The notes under the pieces were generated by a model. That model did not search any database and was not told where the DNA came from. It saw only the letters and a program-made list of their open reading frames with translations. This document shows positions 42,473 through 50,063 of a stretch of 56,639 nt of DNA, one piece after another (positions within the stretch are counted from its first letter, which is position 1; every line of letters starts with the position of its first letter). Source of the DNA: Gammaproteobacteria bacterium (GTDB lineage Bacteria > Pseudomonadota > Gammaproteobacteria > Thiotrichales > Thiotrichaceae); the NCBI GenBank assembly GCA_018822845.1, contig JAHJJD010000013.1:1-56639 (forward strand), in the 5' to 3' direction. The translations under genes and the position numbers were made by a program.

Positions 42473-43431
42473 CGCGCGGCGCGGGGCTGATCTCCATCGC
42501 CGTACCCTGCTACAACGAGCAGCAGAGCATCCAGCCGTTCATGGACGCCATTACCCCGGTGCTGGAAAGTACCGGGCATGATTATGAAATCCTGTTCGTC
42601 GATGATGGCAGCGCGGATGACACGCTGCCCATGCTGGTGGCGCTCGCCAACGCCAGTCCGCACGTCAGGGTGCTGGGGCTGACGCGCAATTTCGGCAAGG
42701 AGGCGGCATTGACGGCGGCGCTTGATTTCGTCAGCGGTGCGGCGGTGATTCCGATGGATGCTGACCTGCAAGACCCGGTGGAACTGATTCCGCAGATGGT
42801 GGCGAAATGGGAGGCAGGAACGGATGTGGTATTGGCGCGCAGACAGTCACGCCCGGATGATTCGGTGACGCGGCGCTGGGCGGCACGGTTTTTTTACCGC
42901 TTCATTGCCCGGCTGAGTGCCTTTCCGATCCCCGAAAATGTGGGGGATTTTCGCCTGATGGATCGCGCGGTGGTGGATTGCGTGCGGCAACTGCCGGAAA
43001 AGACCCGTTATATGAAAGGCATCCTCGCCTGGCCGGGTTTTCAGAATGAAATCATCGAGTTTACCCGCCCGCTACGGCGTGCTGGCAGCAGTAAATGGCC
43101 TTTGTGGAAACTGTTCAACCATGGGCTGGACGGGATTTTTTCGTTCTCAACTGCTCCGCTGCGTATCTGGACGTATCTCGGCTTTATCCTGTCGCTGTTT
43201 TCGCTGACTTATCTGCTGTGGATTGTGGTCAAGACACTGGTGTTTGGGGTGGATGTGCCGGGTTATGCGTCGACGCTATCCATTATCCTGTTTTTCAACG
43301 GCATCATTCTGATTGGGTTGGGGATTTTGGGGGAATATCTGGGGCGGGTGTTTATTGAGGTCAAGAACAGACCGGTTTATTTGGTGGGGGTCAAGGCAGG
43401 GTTTGGGATGGGGGATGAAAATAGGGGGTGA
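42469..43431 (+). CDS. GtrB-like polyprenyl-phosphate glycosyltransferase
   Basis: GT2-family enzyme of 320 residues with a cytoplasmic catalytic domain (VPCYNEQQSI, DDGSADDTL, the DxD-type MDADLQDP, then the FRLMDR acceptor region) and two C-terminal membrane helices at about residues 233-255 and 268-290. This layout matches GtrB/DPM1-type synthases that load a sugar on undecaprenyl phosphate. With the preceding GT-C-like protein it resembles a gtr-type O-antigen or glycan-decorating module, though no GtrA flippase is next to it. It is the last GC-rich gene before the AT-rich island. Confidence 0.9.
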
Positions 43432-43572
43432 GGTGGGGTTTGATGCGGTGTTTTCAAAGTAGCTGTCTTAATAATCATGCTCTGCTGTATTTAGTTTATC
43501 CATATCGCTGCTTTCCTAGCAGTTTATTCCGCTTTATATGGCAGTTACACAATTCAGAGTACAGTCTCGCAA
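43432..43572. other. Left boundary spacer of the AT-rich island
   Basis: Base composition changes sharply from GC-rich to AT-rich in this stretch. No gene or clear terminator was found. Confidence 0.4.
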
Positions 43573-44754
43573 CTAGCGACCAATCCAATCAATGTTTAGG
43601 TCTGGATAGTCAAATTTTGTAACTTTGATGAGTTTGTTACCATCAAGAACTCCGATTACTTGAACCTCATCTCTTTTTTCATATGCCTTTATTGCAACTT
43701 GGTGATCGTATGACGCAAGAGTCATTCTAATCTTTTTGGGAACTCCTTCTATATGGGTTGCAACCGTTACATCTCCGACATCACTATCTTTATCTTGGTG
43801 AAGAGTTATTACATATCCATAAAACTTTATATTTTCTGGTTCCTTTTTCCTGAATTCTTGGGCAGCTTGACTTATATAAGAAAAGTATTCAACAGGGAAT
43901 TCAATTCTCGTGCTAATATGCTCTGGTGTGCTTATACGAAAAGCCGGAGACCATGATACTGAGAAGTTCAGAGGATTTTTATTGCTACCATCTGGCTTGC
44001 CTACTATTGCCTCACATAAATCAGCATTAATTCCATCATTAATTCTTTCAAAGAATGGCTCGAAATAAAATTTACCCATCTTCTTTGTTTCTACTAGTAC
44101 ATCCTTCAAAGATGAAAGCCCAAGGAATGTTTTTTCAACAGCAAGTCTTTCAAAAGGTGGCTTTTCTGGAACTAACTCAAGATTGAACTGCGTTTCTTTG
44201 AGGTCATTAGGCAGTGGTGAGATTAGTTTTATAATATAGCTTCCTCTCTCTGTTTGTCCGAGTCTTACAGATTTCATATATTCCAGAGCATCATTTGGCT
44301 TTCTTGATCCGAAGAATGCACGATTTTTCTTTGGATCTTTTATTGTCGCAATAGATGCACCAGTTAACAATACTTGTTTTGCTTGTTCAATCAGTTGTGC
44401 TGCACTATACAATGGAAAGGTTGAACTTGTCTTATCTAAGGGGTCTTCTGATCCAACACGAATAACATCACCAACATGGAATATATCAAAGTCTTCAGCT
44501 ATATCTAATTGAGATCTGTCTTCATAAGCAGAGAGGGAATTAAGCAGTTTACCCATAGAGAGTACAAAATCTTCCTCTAATCCGCCAGCAAGAGGAACCC
44601 ATATACGTAATTTTTTATCAGGTGAGTCATAAATTACACTCCCCGCAATTTGTTTTATTTTTGACCAACTTCTTTTGAGCAAATAAAACTCAACATCATT
44701 CGATTGGATGTTTTTTAATATAACGTTGTCAGTTATGTTTGCTCTGATGCTCAT
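43573..44754 (-). CDS. Hypothetical protein, second gene of DUF4365 operon
   Basis: No family recognised. A 393-residue soluble protein with no signal peptide or membrane helix and high charge. The C-terminal half contains strand-rich segments such as FYGYVITLHQDKD and DEVQVIGVLDGNKLIKV, the latter resembling a small beta-barrel (OB- or Sm-like) ending. The start overlaps the stop of the DUF4365 gene (ATGA), so the two proteins are probably made together. Low GC and AT-rich codon use differ strongly from parE and the glycosyltransferases to the left. Confidence 0.75.
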   Translation of the reverse strand: MSIRANITDNVILKNIQSNDVEFYLLKRSWSKIKQIAGSVIYDSPDKKLRIWVPLAGGLEEDFVLSMGKLLNSLSAYEDRSQLDIAEDFDIFHVGDVIRVGSEDPLDKTSSTFPLYSAAQLIEQAKQVLLTGASIATIKDPKKNRAFFGSRKPNDALEYMKSVRLGQTERGSYIIKLISPLPNDLKETQFNLELVPEKPPFERLAVEKTFLGLSSLKDVLVETKKMGKFYFEPFFERINDGINADLCEAIVGKPDGSNKNPLNFSVSWSPAFRISTPEHISTRIEFPVEYFSYISQAAQEFRKKEPENIKFYGYVITLHQDKDSDVGDVTVATHIEGVPKKIRMTLASYDHQVAIKAYEKRDEVQVIGVLDGNKLIKVTKFDYPDLNIDWIGR

Positions 44755-45293
44755 GTTGGTAGATTCACAATTGTATTGTCATAAATGATAAATTTACCGT
44801 CATACAAAAGATTCATTATCTCATTTAGCTTGCAAGTGTCAAATCTATTCGATAAAGGGATTTTTAATGTTTTAGTTTCAGTATCTACCTCATCCAATCC
44901 CCTCAAAGAATAATAGTAACAATTATAGCTTAATGTTGAGTTATTTTCATTAAAAATTACCCATTCCTCCGGGCTTCTGGGAACATTAACTACTATCAAT
45001 AAATGAGGGTTTTTATTTCTTCTAATATCATTGTAATTCTTCTTATTGACTACGAAGGGGATGTAATCATCTTTTGGATTATGATGATATGTGCATTTAG
45101 CCTGAATCTTTAAATCTGAGTAATCGGGCATTCCATATTGGGTAATGGTTAAATCTATACTTTTTCTATCAGGGTTTATTGCTGTGTTGTGTATTTCTAC
45201 ACCATAACCTGCCGCAGTAGCAATAGCGCAAATATAAGACACACTAAATGGCTCCTGCCTATCATTAATACAGAGTGTTGAATCATTCATCAT
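44751..45293 (-). CDS. DUF4365 domain protein (PD-(D/E)xK-like nuclease)
   Basis: A 180-residue protein. Segments SVSYICAIATAAGY, DRKSIDLTI, LKIQAKCT and KKNYNDIRR match my recall of the DUF4365 family. Asp47 and the Gln64-x-Lys66 pair form the Asp...Gln-x-Lys variant of the PD-(D/E)xK nuclease core, so a DNA- or RNA-cleaving role is plausible. First gene of a two-gene operon with the 393-residue protein. Members often sit in defence islands. No regulator is adjacent. Confidence 0.75.
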   Translation of the reverse strand: MMNDSTLCINDRQEPFSVSYICAIATAAGYGVEIHNTAINPDRKSIDLTITQYGMPDYSDLKIQAKCTYHHNPKDDYIPFVVNKKNYNDIRRNKNPHLLIVVNVPRSPEEWVIFNENNSTLSYNCYYYSLRGLDEVDTETKTLKIPLSNRFDTCKLNEIMNLLYDGKFIIYDNTIVNLPT

Positions 45294-45392
45294 TAGTGTC
45301 GTTTTATATGATGTTTATATACTTCATCATTGATAGCCATTATGTCTCTTTTTTTGATCTTTAAATCTTGGGGAACTTATCGGTTTTAACTA

Positions 45393-45465
45393 GCCCAACG
45401 TTTGGGCTCACTAGTTTTTTACGGAGCGCAGCGGAGTAAAAATCCAATGCAGCGATTTGTTATGC
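45393..45465 (-). other. Integron attC recombination site
   Basis: Read on the minus strand, a 73-base site begins GCATAAC (left core) with AAATCGCTGC, has a central stem TTTTTAC / GTAAAAA around CTCCGCTGCGCTCC, and ends GAGCCCAAAC-GTTGGGC, where GTTGGGC fits the GTTRRRY core exactly. Both the core boxes and the CGCTGCGCTCC loop are typical of attC sites. The stop codon of the upstream (minus-strand) gene lies within the left core, as in gene cassettes. Confidence 0.85.
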
Positions 45466-45852
45466 CCATTCTACTTCAATACCATTCGGGCCAATCTTGA
45501 CCTTAGGAGGTTTTTGTTTTGTAAGGACATAAATTGCAGAGAAGCCACCAGTCAGTAATAGTGTCGCCCCGCCACCAATCAGTAATCCGAGCTTTGTTGT
45601 TGGCTCAGGATCGAAAAAGGCTAGTAGAATCATGCCGATTCCAGTAACCGACATACCAATGGCAACACAAACTGCCGTAATCTCAGCAGTTGTAAGCTCT
45701 GCTTTCCGCCCCATGTCAAATATTGAATCTTTAGTTAGATCAATTCCGACCTTGGCATCATCAAAAATGGTAACAGGAGTTTTCTCCTTGTATGTTACTG
45801 CCAAGTCTTTCAGCCATCCTTCTTGTGATGTTTTGATAATTTTTATATTCAT
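45460..45852 (-). CDS. Integron cassette gene, two-TM hypothetical protein
   Basis: A 130-residue protein with a cytoplasmic N-terminal part of about 55 residues, two membrane helices (about 60-80 and 88-110: VCVAIGMSVTGIGMILLAFF and LLIGGGATLLLTGGFSAIYVL) and a short basic C-terminal tail ending in EVEWA. Function unknown. A strong ribosome site, AAGGAGA, precedes the ATG, and a core-type GTTATGC box (45869-45875) lies 16 bases before the start, so the gene carries the compact 5' end of an integron cassette. Its stop overlaps the attC site. Cassettes usually lack promoters. Confidence 0.8.
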   Translation of the reverse strand: MNIKIIKTSQEGWLKDLAVTYKEKTPVTIFDDAKVGIDLTKDSIFDMGRKAELTTAEITAVCVAIGMSVTGIGMILLAFFDPEPTTKLGLLIGGGATLLLTGGFSAIYVLTKQKPPKVKIGPNGIEVEWA

Positions 45853-45868
45853 CGCATTCTCCTTTCAG

Positions 45869-45875
45869 GCATAAC
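45869..45875 (-). other. Core-type GTTATGC box at cassette 5' boundary
   Basis: On the minus strand GTTATGC (plus GCATAAC) is the same 7-mer as the left core of the attC site (45459-45465), and it sits at the expected distance upstream of the cassette gene. It probably marks the recombination junction where the cassette was inserted. No canonical attC precedes it. Confidence 0.6.
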
Positions 45876-45979
45876 GTTTATATTCGATAGTTTGAGCAAA
45901 TGAAGTAATTGTTCCAGCTTCAGTATCTTTTAAAGCATTAGTGCTTGTAGAAATGCGCCTACCTAATACCCCAGGAGAG

Positions 45980-46033
45980 TATGCCTTTCAAGGTGAAAAG
46001 CAGGCAATAGGCTTTTTCACCTTGAAAGGCATA
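45980..46033. repeat. Perfect 20-bp inverted repeat
   Basis: TATGCCTTTCAAGGTGAAAA (45980-45999) and its exact reverse complement (46014-46033) are separated by a 14-base loop. No T tract follows on either strand, so it is not a classical terminator. It could be a miniature transposable remnant, a protein-binding palindrome or a processed RNA hairpin. Confidence 0.85.
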
Positions 46034-46062
46034 GTGTGTCCATTATTGATGCAGCGGATCAA
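46033..46062 (+). repeat. Inverted-repeat end (left) around the pentapeptide gene
   Basis: The sequence TAGTGTGTCC-ATTATTGATG-CAGCGGATCA is nearly repeated in opposite orientation at 47294-47324. It runs into the stop codon region of the 388-residue gene. Such a pair resembles terminal repeats of an insertion element whose transposase is absent. Confidence 0.6.
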
Positions 46063-47225
46063 TCACCATTATCCCCAATTGATATTGGAATAACCAATTT
46101 TATTTGGAATAACTCCCAAATCTCATAAGAAAACAGCGCCAATACTACTATGCCCAACATCTTAATAAGAAAGTTTAAAAAAGAATAACCAATATATGAA
46201 TCTCTATCCGGTGTATAACCGCTTCGTTTTTCGTCTTCTATTAGAGGAGAAATTTTTGTTGTCAAAAAGAGCCGTAAACTTTGATAAATTAATATTAATA
46301 CAGCAATTGCAATTGATAAATTTTGCTCTCCAAATACAAATTTGAGAGCAGATACTTCTATTGTTTCAACTTGCCACAAAAGAGCATCATCGTCATATTT
46401 AATAATACTCGAATATATAATTGATAGTGCTTTTAAAAAATACAACTTTAATAAAATAGCACCAAAATATAGCCCTGATAATGTGATATTAACGTACTGC
46501 CATATACCAGCATACGATAGAGATAACTTGACCCACACATCACTCCGCTTAGAATCAAATGTGGCGTTGGCAATATAATTCCTGTCAAACTCAATAGATA
46601 CATCTCTCCTGAATTTTACAAATCTAAAAGCCGCTCCTTTTATATTACATTCACGAGAAAATTTCACATCATGAAATTCGGCGTCTTCGAAATCCGCCTC
46701 ACTCAGATCAACTCCCTCTTCAAATATTACGTGACTAAACCGTGACTTCTTAAAGACTGCTCGATTTAAATTACATTCTTTTTTAAACCTTACATATTTA
46801 AAATCAGAATTCGAGAGATTAAAAAGTTCCAAATCAAAGTCAATATCAATATAGGCATTTTCATCACCTCTTATCTTTGTTCGCTCAGCATATGAGCTAC
46901 CACTATTACTGCGCTTATCCAATGTTGAAGTATCAAGGACTGGATTATAATTTTCCGGCAAAATATTTCTACAATCTAAGCGCCCAACTAATAAGCTCTC
47001 TCTTTGTCTACGAGTCTCTTCTTTTTTTATTCTAGCCTCTTCTTTTTTTATTCTAGCCTCTTCTTCGATTTTCTCTCTTTCTTTGCTTTCCTCTTTAATT
47101 TGTTCATAGTGTTCTTTTAACCACTCTTCATATTCATTTTCAGTGCAGCGACGACCCAGACATTCAAAGCATTTATTGCGAAGATATTTTTCTAGCTCGA
47201 TCTCTTGTTTTATTACGTTAACCAT
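46059..47225 (-). CDS. Pentapeptide-repeat-like membrane protein
   Basis: A 388-residue protein. After a Cys-containing start (KCFECLGRRC), residues 40-76 form a charged coiled coil with tandem heptads (EEARIKK). Residues 130-215 contain pentapeptide-like A/D-x-F repeats (DLSEADFEDAEFHDVKF). Three hydrophobic helices follow at about 246-270, 303-322 and 349-367. Pentapeptide modules joined to membrane helices are seen in accessory and defence-type genes, but no function can be named. It is AT-rich like its neighbours and framed by an inverted repeat pair. Confidence 0.75.
   Translation of the reverse strand: MVNVIKQEIELEKYLRNKCFECLGRRCTENEYEEWLKEHYEQIKEESKEREKIEEEARIKKEEARIKKEETRRQRESLLVGRLDCRNILPENYNPVLDTSTLDKRSNSGSSYAERTKIRGDENAYIDIDFDLELFNLSNSDFKYVRFKKECNLNRAVFKKSRFSHVIFEEGVDLSEADFEDAEFHDVKFSRECNIKGAAFRFVKFRRDVSIEFDRNYIANATFDSKRSDVWVKLSLSYAGIWQYVNITLSGLYFGAILLKLYFLKALSIIYSSIIKYDDDALLWQVETIEVSALKFVFGEQNLSIAIAVLILIYQSLRLFLTTKISPLIEDEKRSGYTPDRDSYIGYSFLNFLIKMLGIVVLALFSYEIWELFQIKLVIPISIGDNGD
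47017..47058. repeat. 21-bp tandem repeat in coiled-coil coding region
   Basis: Two perfect copies of a 21-base unit (47017-47037 and 47038-47058) encode the repeated heptad EARIKKE. Copy-number change here would lengthen or shorten the coiled coil by whole heptads without changing frame. Confidence 0.85.
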
Positions 47226-47293
47226 TATTGAAACTCAGTTATAGGTTATTCTAGAATGATGGAATGGTCTCCACGGGTGCAGCACGGATTCAT

Positions 47294-47324
47294 AGTGATC
47301 CGCTCCATAAAAATGGACACGCTA
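47294..47324 (-). repeat. Inverted-repeat end (right) around the pentapeptide gene
   Basis: On the minus strand this reads TAGCGTGTCC-ATTTTTATG-GAGCGGATCA, differing at only a few positions from the element at 46033-46062. It lies about 70 bases upstream of the 388-residue gene start. Together they bracket about 1.3 kb. Confidence 0.6.
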
Positions 47325-47415
47325 AGAAGCGAATTGTTGTTTAATATCCACCTCAAGGTCTATTAAGCTTTAGTAGCTATTGGTTATATTGCTTAGGATT
47401 GACTATAGAAGTTAG

Positions 47416-47874
47416 TTAGTCTTTTTGCGGCGCATTCTCTGCAATTTTTCTATGGTCAACATTAATATCATAATGAATACCATTTCCAGCATGTAAAACA
47501 TCAATAGTATTTATATATAAGATTTTATAGACAAGCATTTTTATATTCATTGACAAAACAGAGGGGCCAAACGGAACCAATATAACTTTTTTCCATTTTT
47601 TTGACTTTAAAACCTTGGCAACACCATATAAAATATTTTTTATCTCCAAGGCACTACTCTCCTTGCTTGAAAAGTCAAGACTTCCTGTAGATGCAATATA
47701 CACGGTGCCTCGATTGTGCAACGCTTCAGTAGGATGTATTCCAGCGTTAGCAATAATGGTCAAAGTATTCTCATCATCACTCGAACCTAATATACTATGC
47801 AATTCAGCTTTAAGATTATCAACACCATGTATTTCAATGATAGTATTTATAAGTTTTTCGATTTCTTTTTTCAT
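47416..47874 (-). CDS. Small unknown protein coupled to a Cap15-like effector
   Basis: Not confidently recognised. The 152-residue soluble alpha/beta protein has alternating strands and helices: TLTIIANAG, TVYIASTGS, KKVILVPFGPS and TIDVLHAGNGIHYDINV. The strand-VPFGPS-helix-strand-HYDI ending recalls the closing part of SAVED/CARF-like nucleotide sensors, but this is weak. It has neither the GS...DxD motif of CD-NTases nor the DGDxIG-type motif of minimal CRISPR polymerases. Its start overlaps the stop of the Cap15-like gene (TAATG), so the two are made as a unit. Confidence 0.7.
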   Translation of the reverse strand: MKKEIEKLINTIIEIHGVDNLKAELHSILGSSDDENTLTIIANAGIHPTEALHNRGTVYIASTGSLDFSSKESSALEIKNILYGVAKVLKSKKWKKVILVPFGPSVLSMNIKMLVYKILYINTIDVLHAGNGIHYDINVDHRKIAENAPQKD

Positions 47875-48470
47875 TATACTTTCTTTTGTAGAGTTATTCT
47901 TCCATGAGTATCACGACCTAGTTCAGTATAGTAGCGAGCTTCATCTATTACATCTATCTCACCGTTATAATTTTTTAGAAGTAAGTTTGTAACACCATAA
48001 TGAATTTTAGTTTCAGTTTTACTTGGTTTATATTCAGCCCTATATTCATACCGCAAATTGAAACAAGTAGGATCAGCCATGTCAAAAATTGCCATCTTTG
48101 AGAAACTCATAGATGATGGTGCTTCAAGCCTGACAGTTAATTTAGTATAAGTTTGATGAATTTTTACACTTATTTCTATTTTTTTCTCTCCGGTCGAACT
48201 TAATAGTGTGCCTTGCCAATCCCCATTTAAGTTTGGGATTTTCACAATATCCGTCCAGTATAGAATTTTCCATTTCCAAATAAATTGATCAAAAGATATA
48301 AAAAACAGAAAAAATATTGCAAGACCTGATGGTGCTGCTAGGTTAAAACTAGAGATACTAGAAATCTTTGATAGAGCTTCGGCAATAAATGGACTCGATA
48401 AAATACTAAACAGAGCTAGAAAATAAAGAATTCTTTTTCTGTCATGATAAGAAACGCTATATTCATGCAT
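47874..48470 (-). CDS. Cap15-like 2TM beta-barrel effector protein
   Basis: A 198-residue protein with two membrane helices (about 13-32 and 46-64) followed by a beta-rich domain: LNGDWQGTLLSS at 81-92, then HQTYTKLTVRLEA, SMSFSKMAIFD, FNLRYEYRAEY, HYGVTNLLL and a final GRITLQKK strand. This order matches the S_2TMBeta/Cap15 family, membrane-disrupting effectors of CBASS and related cyclic-nucleotide defence systems, which detect the nucleotide in a small barrel. Here no CD-NTase lies next to it. Its partner is the unknown 152-residue protein. First gene of this minus-strand pair, AT-rich. Confidence 0.8.
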   Translation of the reverse strand: MHEYSVSYHDRKRILYFLALFSILSSPFIAEALSKISSISSFNLAAPSGLAIFFLFFISFDQFIWKWKILYWTDIVKIPNLNGDWQGTLLSSTGEKKIEISVKIHQTYTKLTVRLEAPSSMSFSKMAIFDMADPTCFNLRYEYRAEYKPSKTETKIHYGVTNLLLKNYNGEIDVIDEARYYTELGRDTHGRITLQKKV

Positions 48471-48886
48471 GGTTAAATTTCTTTATGGCTAAATTAAGTT
48501 ATCCAAAATTGCCATCAAATATGACGGACATGGGGAGTAATCAAACTGAAGTTTCGGGCTATCAATACGTCCACTAACCATGCGTTCATTATATTACTCC
48601 AAAATTTTGTTCAGGTGGTATTTGCTTCAGATATTGCTGCCTCTGCGTATTCTGTAAGCACACACTGCCTATCCTGTTCGTCCAGCCTTCCGCATAGTCT
48701 GGGACCATCGTCAACCTTGCCCAAAGCACGCTACCGCCCTGGCGTGTACATACACCAAGCATTGATGTGCGCTTGTCATGATGATCATTTCAACCGAGTG
48801 TAAGGCATAATAAAACTTTATAAAACCTGAACAGGTCAATATTTGGCAACAGTAGTCACCAGATAGCAGGAAAAAACCGCTATCCC
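48471..48886. other. Right boundary spacer of the AT-rich island
   Basis: Over 400 bases between the Cap15-like gene and the metallo-hydrolase gene. The left part is AT-rich, the right part approaches host composition. A 62-codon frame at 48615-48803 (plus) has no recognisable features. No integrase, tRNA or terminator was found. Confidence 0.4.
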
Positions 48887-49843
48887 CTATTCCGCCATGC
48901 TTTCCCGTTCCAGCGACAGGTAGACCTGATAGGCATTGGTGCGGTTGGCTTCGGCAAATGCGGGCATGTCGATGAAGTCGCCCCAGTCGGTGGCTTCATA
49001 CGCCTCGTCAAACGGCGTCATTTCTTCCACCGCCGCGCCCATCTTGTCGCGCAGGAATTCGATGTAGTGCACCGTGGTCTTGATTACTTCCTGCGGATTT
49101 TTTGACATGGGGCCATGACCGGGAACCATCGCTGCCAGCTTGCCCTTTTCCATTTCCTTGAGGCGTTCCAGCCAGACTTTGGTATTGGCGTCGCCCACAT
49201 AGGGCACGCGCCCTTCAAAGATCAGGTCGCCGATCAGCAGCACGCCATCCGGTTCCACCAGCACGCTTTGGTCGCCATCGGAATGCGCCTTGCCGTTGAA
49301 AATCAGTTTGAGGGTGACGCCGCCCAGGGTGATTTCCTCGTTGCCTTCCACATAGCGATCGGGCGACACGATGTGGGTGTCGGCATTGACCCACGGAGCC
49401 AGCAGCTTGCGGCGCTCTGCCAGCACCGTGGCGGTGTTTTCGGCGTTGATGTATTCCTCAGCCCCGGCAGGCGCGATGATTTCCGCCCCCAGTTCCTTGA
49501 AGACCTGCAAGCCGTAAACGTGGTCGGCGTGATAATGGCTCAGGATGACCTTTTTCACCGGCTGGTCAGTCACTTCCCGCAGCTTTTGCAGCAACAGTTT
49601 CGCCAGCGCAGGCGTGCCCAGGGAGTCAAACACGATCACGCCTTCATCCGTCACCACCACCGAGGCGTTGGAAATGAAACCGTGATTCTGCGTCGCTGCC
49701 CCCGGTGCGCCCTGCACGTAATACACATGCTCCGACACCTTGAGCAGTTCCATCACCACGGGCGGGAATTCCTCATCAGCGTGGGCGTTGTTCAGCCCGG
49801 CCAGCAGCAACAGGCCAGCCAACAGGCGGGTAATAAATGTCAT
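48887..49843 (-). CDS. Secreted metallo-beta-lactamase-fold hydrolase, SoxH-like
   Basis: A 318-residue protein with a signal peptide ending near NAHA-DEE. MBL-fold zinc ligands are HYHADH (His103, His105, Asp107, His108), His187 in GKAHSDGD, the Asp of LIGDLIFEG and the His of PGHGPMS, so a dinuclear zinc site is complete. Periplasmic MBL proteins with this form include SoxH and quinoprotein-associated metallohydrolases, so a thiol ester or sulfur-related substrate is possible in a sulfur oxidiser. No sox genes are adjacent. It is divergent from the transglutaminase gene across a 220-base spacer. Confidence 0.85.
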   Translation of the reverse strand: MTFITRLLAGLLLLAGLNNAHADEEFPPVVMELLKVSEHVYYVQGAPGAATQNHGFISNASVVVTDEGVIVFDSLGTPALAKLLLQKLREVTDQPVKKVILSHYHADHVYGLQVFKELGAEIIAPAGAEEYINAENTATVLAERRKLLAPWVNADTHIVSPDRYVEGNEEITLGGVTLKLIFNGKAHSDGDQSVLVEPDGVLLIGDLIFEGRVPYVGDANTKVWLERLKEMEKGKLAAMVPGHGPMSKNPQEVIKTTVHYIEFLRDKMGAAVEEMTPFDEAYEATDWGDFIDMPAFAEANRTNAYQVYLSLERESMAE

Positions 49844-50063
49844 GACTCCTCCGTTTGCGCTACGCGCTATGCTTTTTTGTGTGGAATTTGCACAATAGCG
49901 CCGCTCAGCTTGCAGGACAAGCCACTTATTTCGACAAGCGGCTATACTTTTAAACCCTTTTTATTCCTGAATAATTTACAGCGACTATACTCAGGCATGC
50001 ATCAACGTTTTATAAAATCAATAATCAGGGCTACCCTCGCCCCGATAGACAAGGAGCTGCTTT

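Noticed and set aside
45393-45465. tRNA or tRNA-like gene
   Set aside because: There is a stem-loop but no cloverleaf, no T-loop GTTC box and no CCA context. The core boxes match attC instead.
45980-46033. Bidirectional terminator
   Set aside because: The stem is perfect but neither side is followed by a T tract, so it is listed only as an inverted repeat.
47416-48470. Complete CBASS or Panoptes system
   Set aside because: A CD-NTase or mCpol enzyme is required and the partner protein lacks the signature residues of both, so only a Cap15-like effector is claimed.
48615-48803. 62-codon frame in the spacer right of the Cap15-like gene
   Set aside because: Short, with no ribosome site, no family resemblance and several cysteines and histidines scattered without pattern. 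Probably chance or a remnant.
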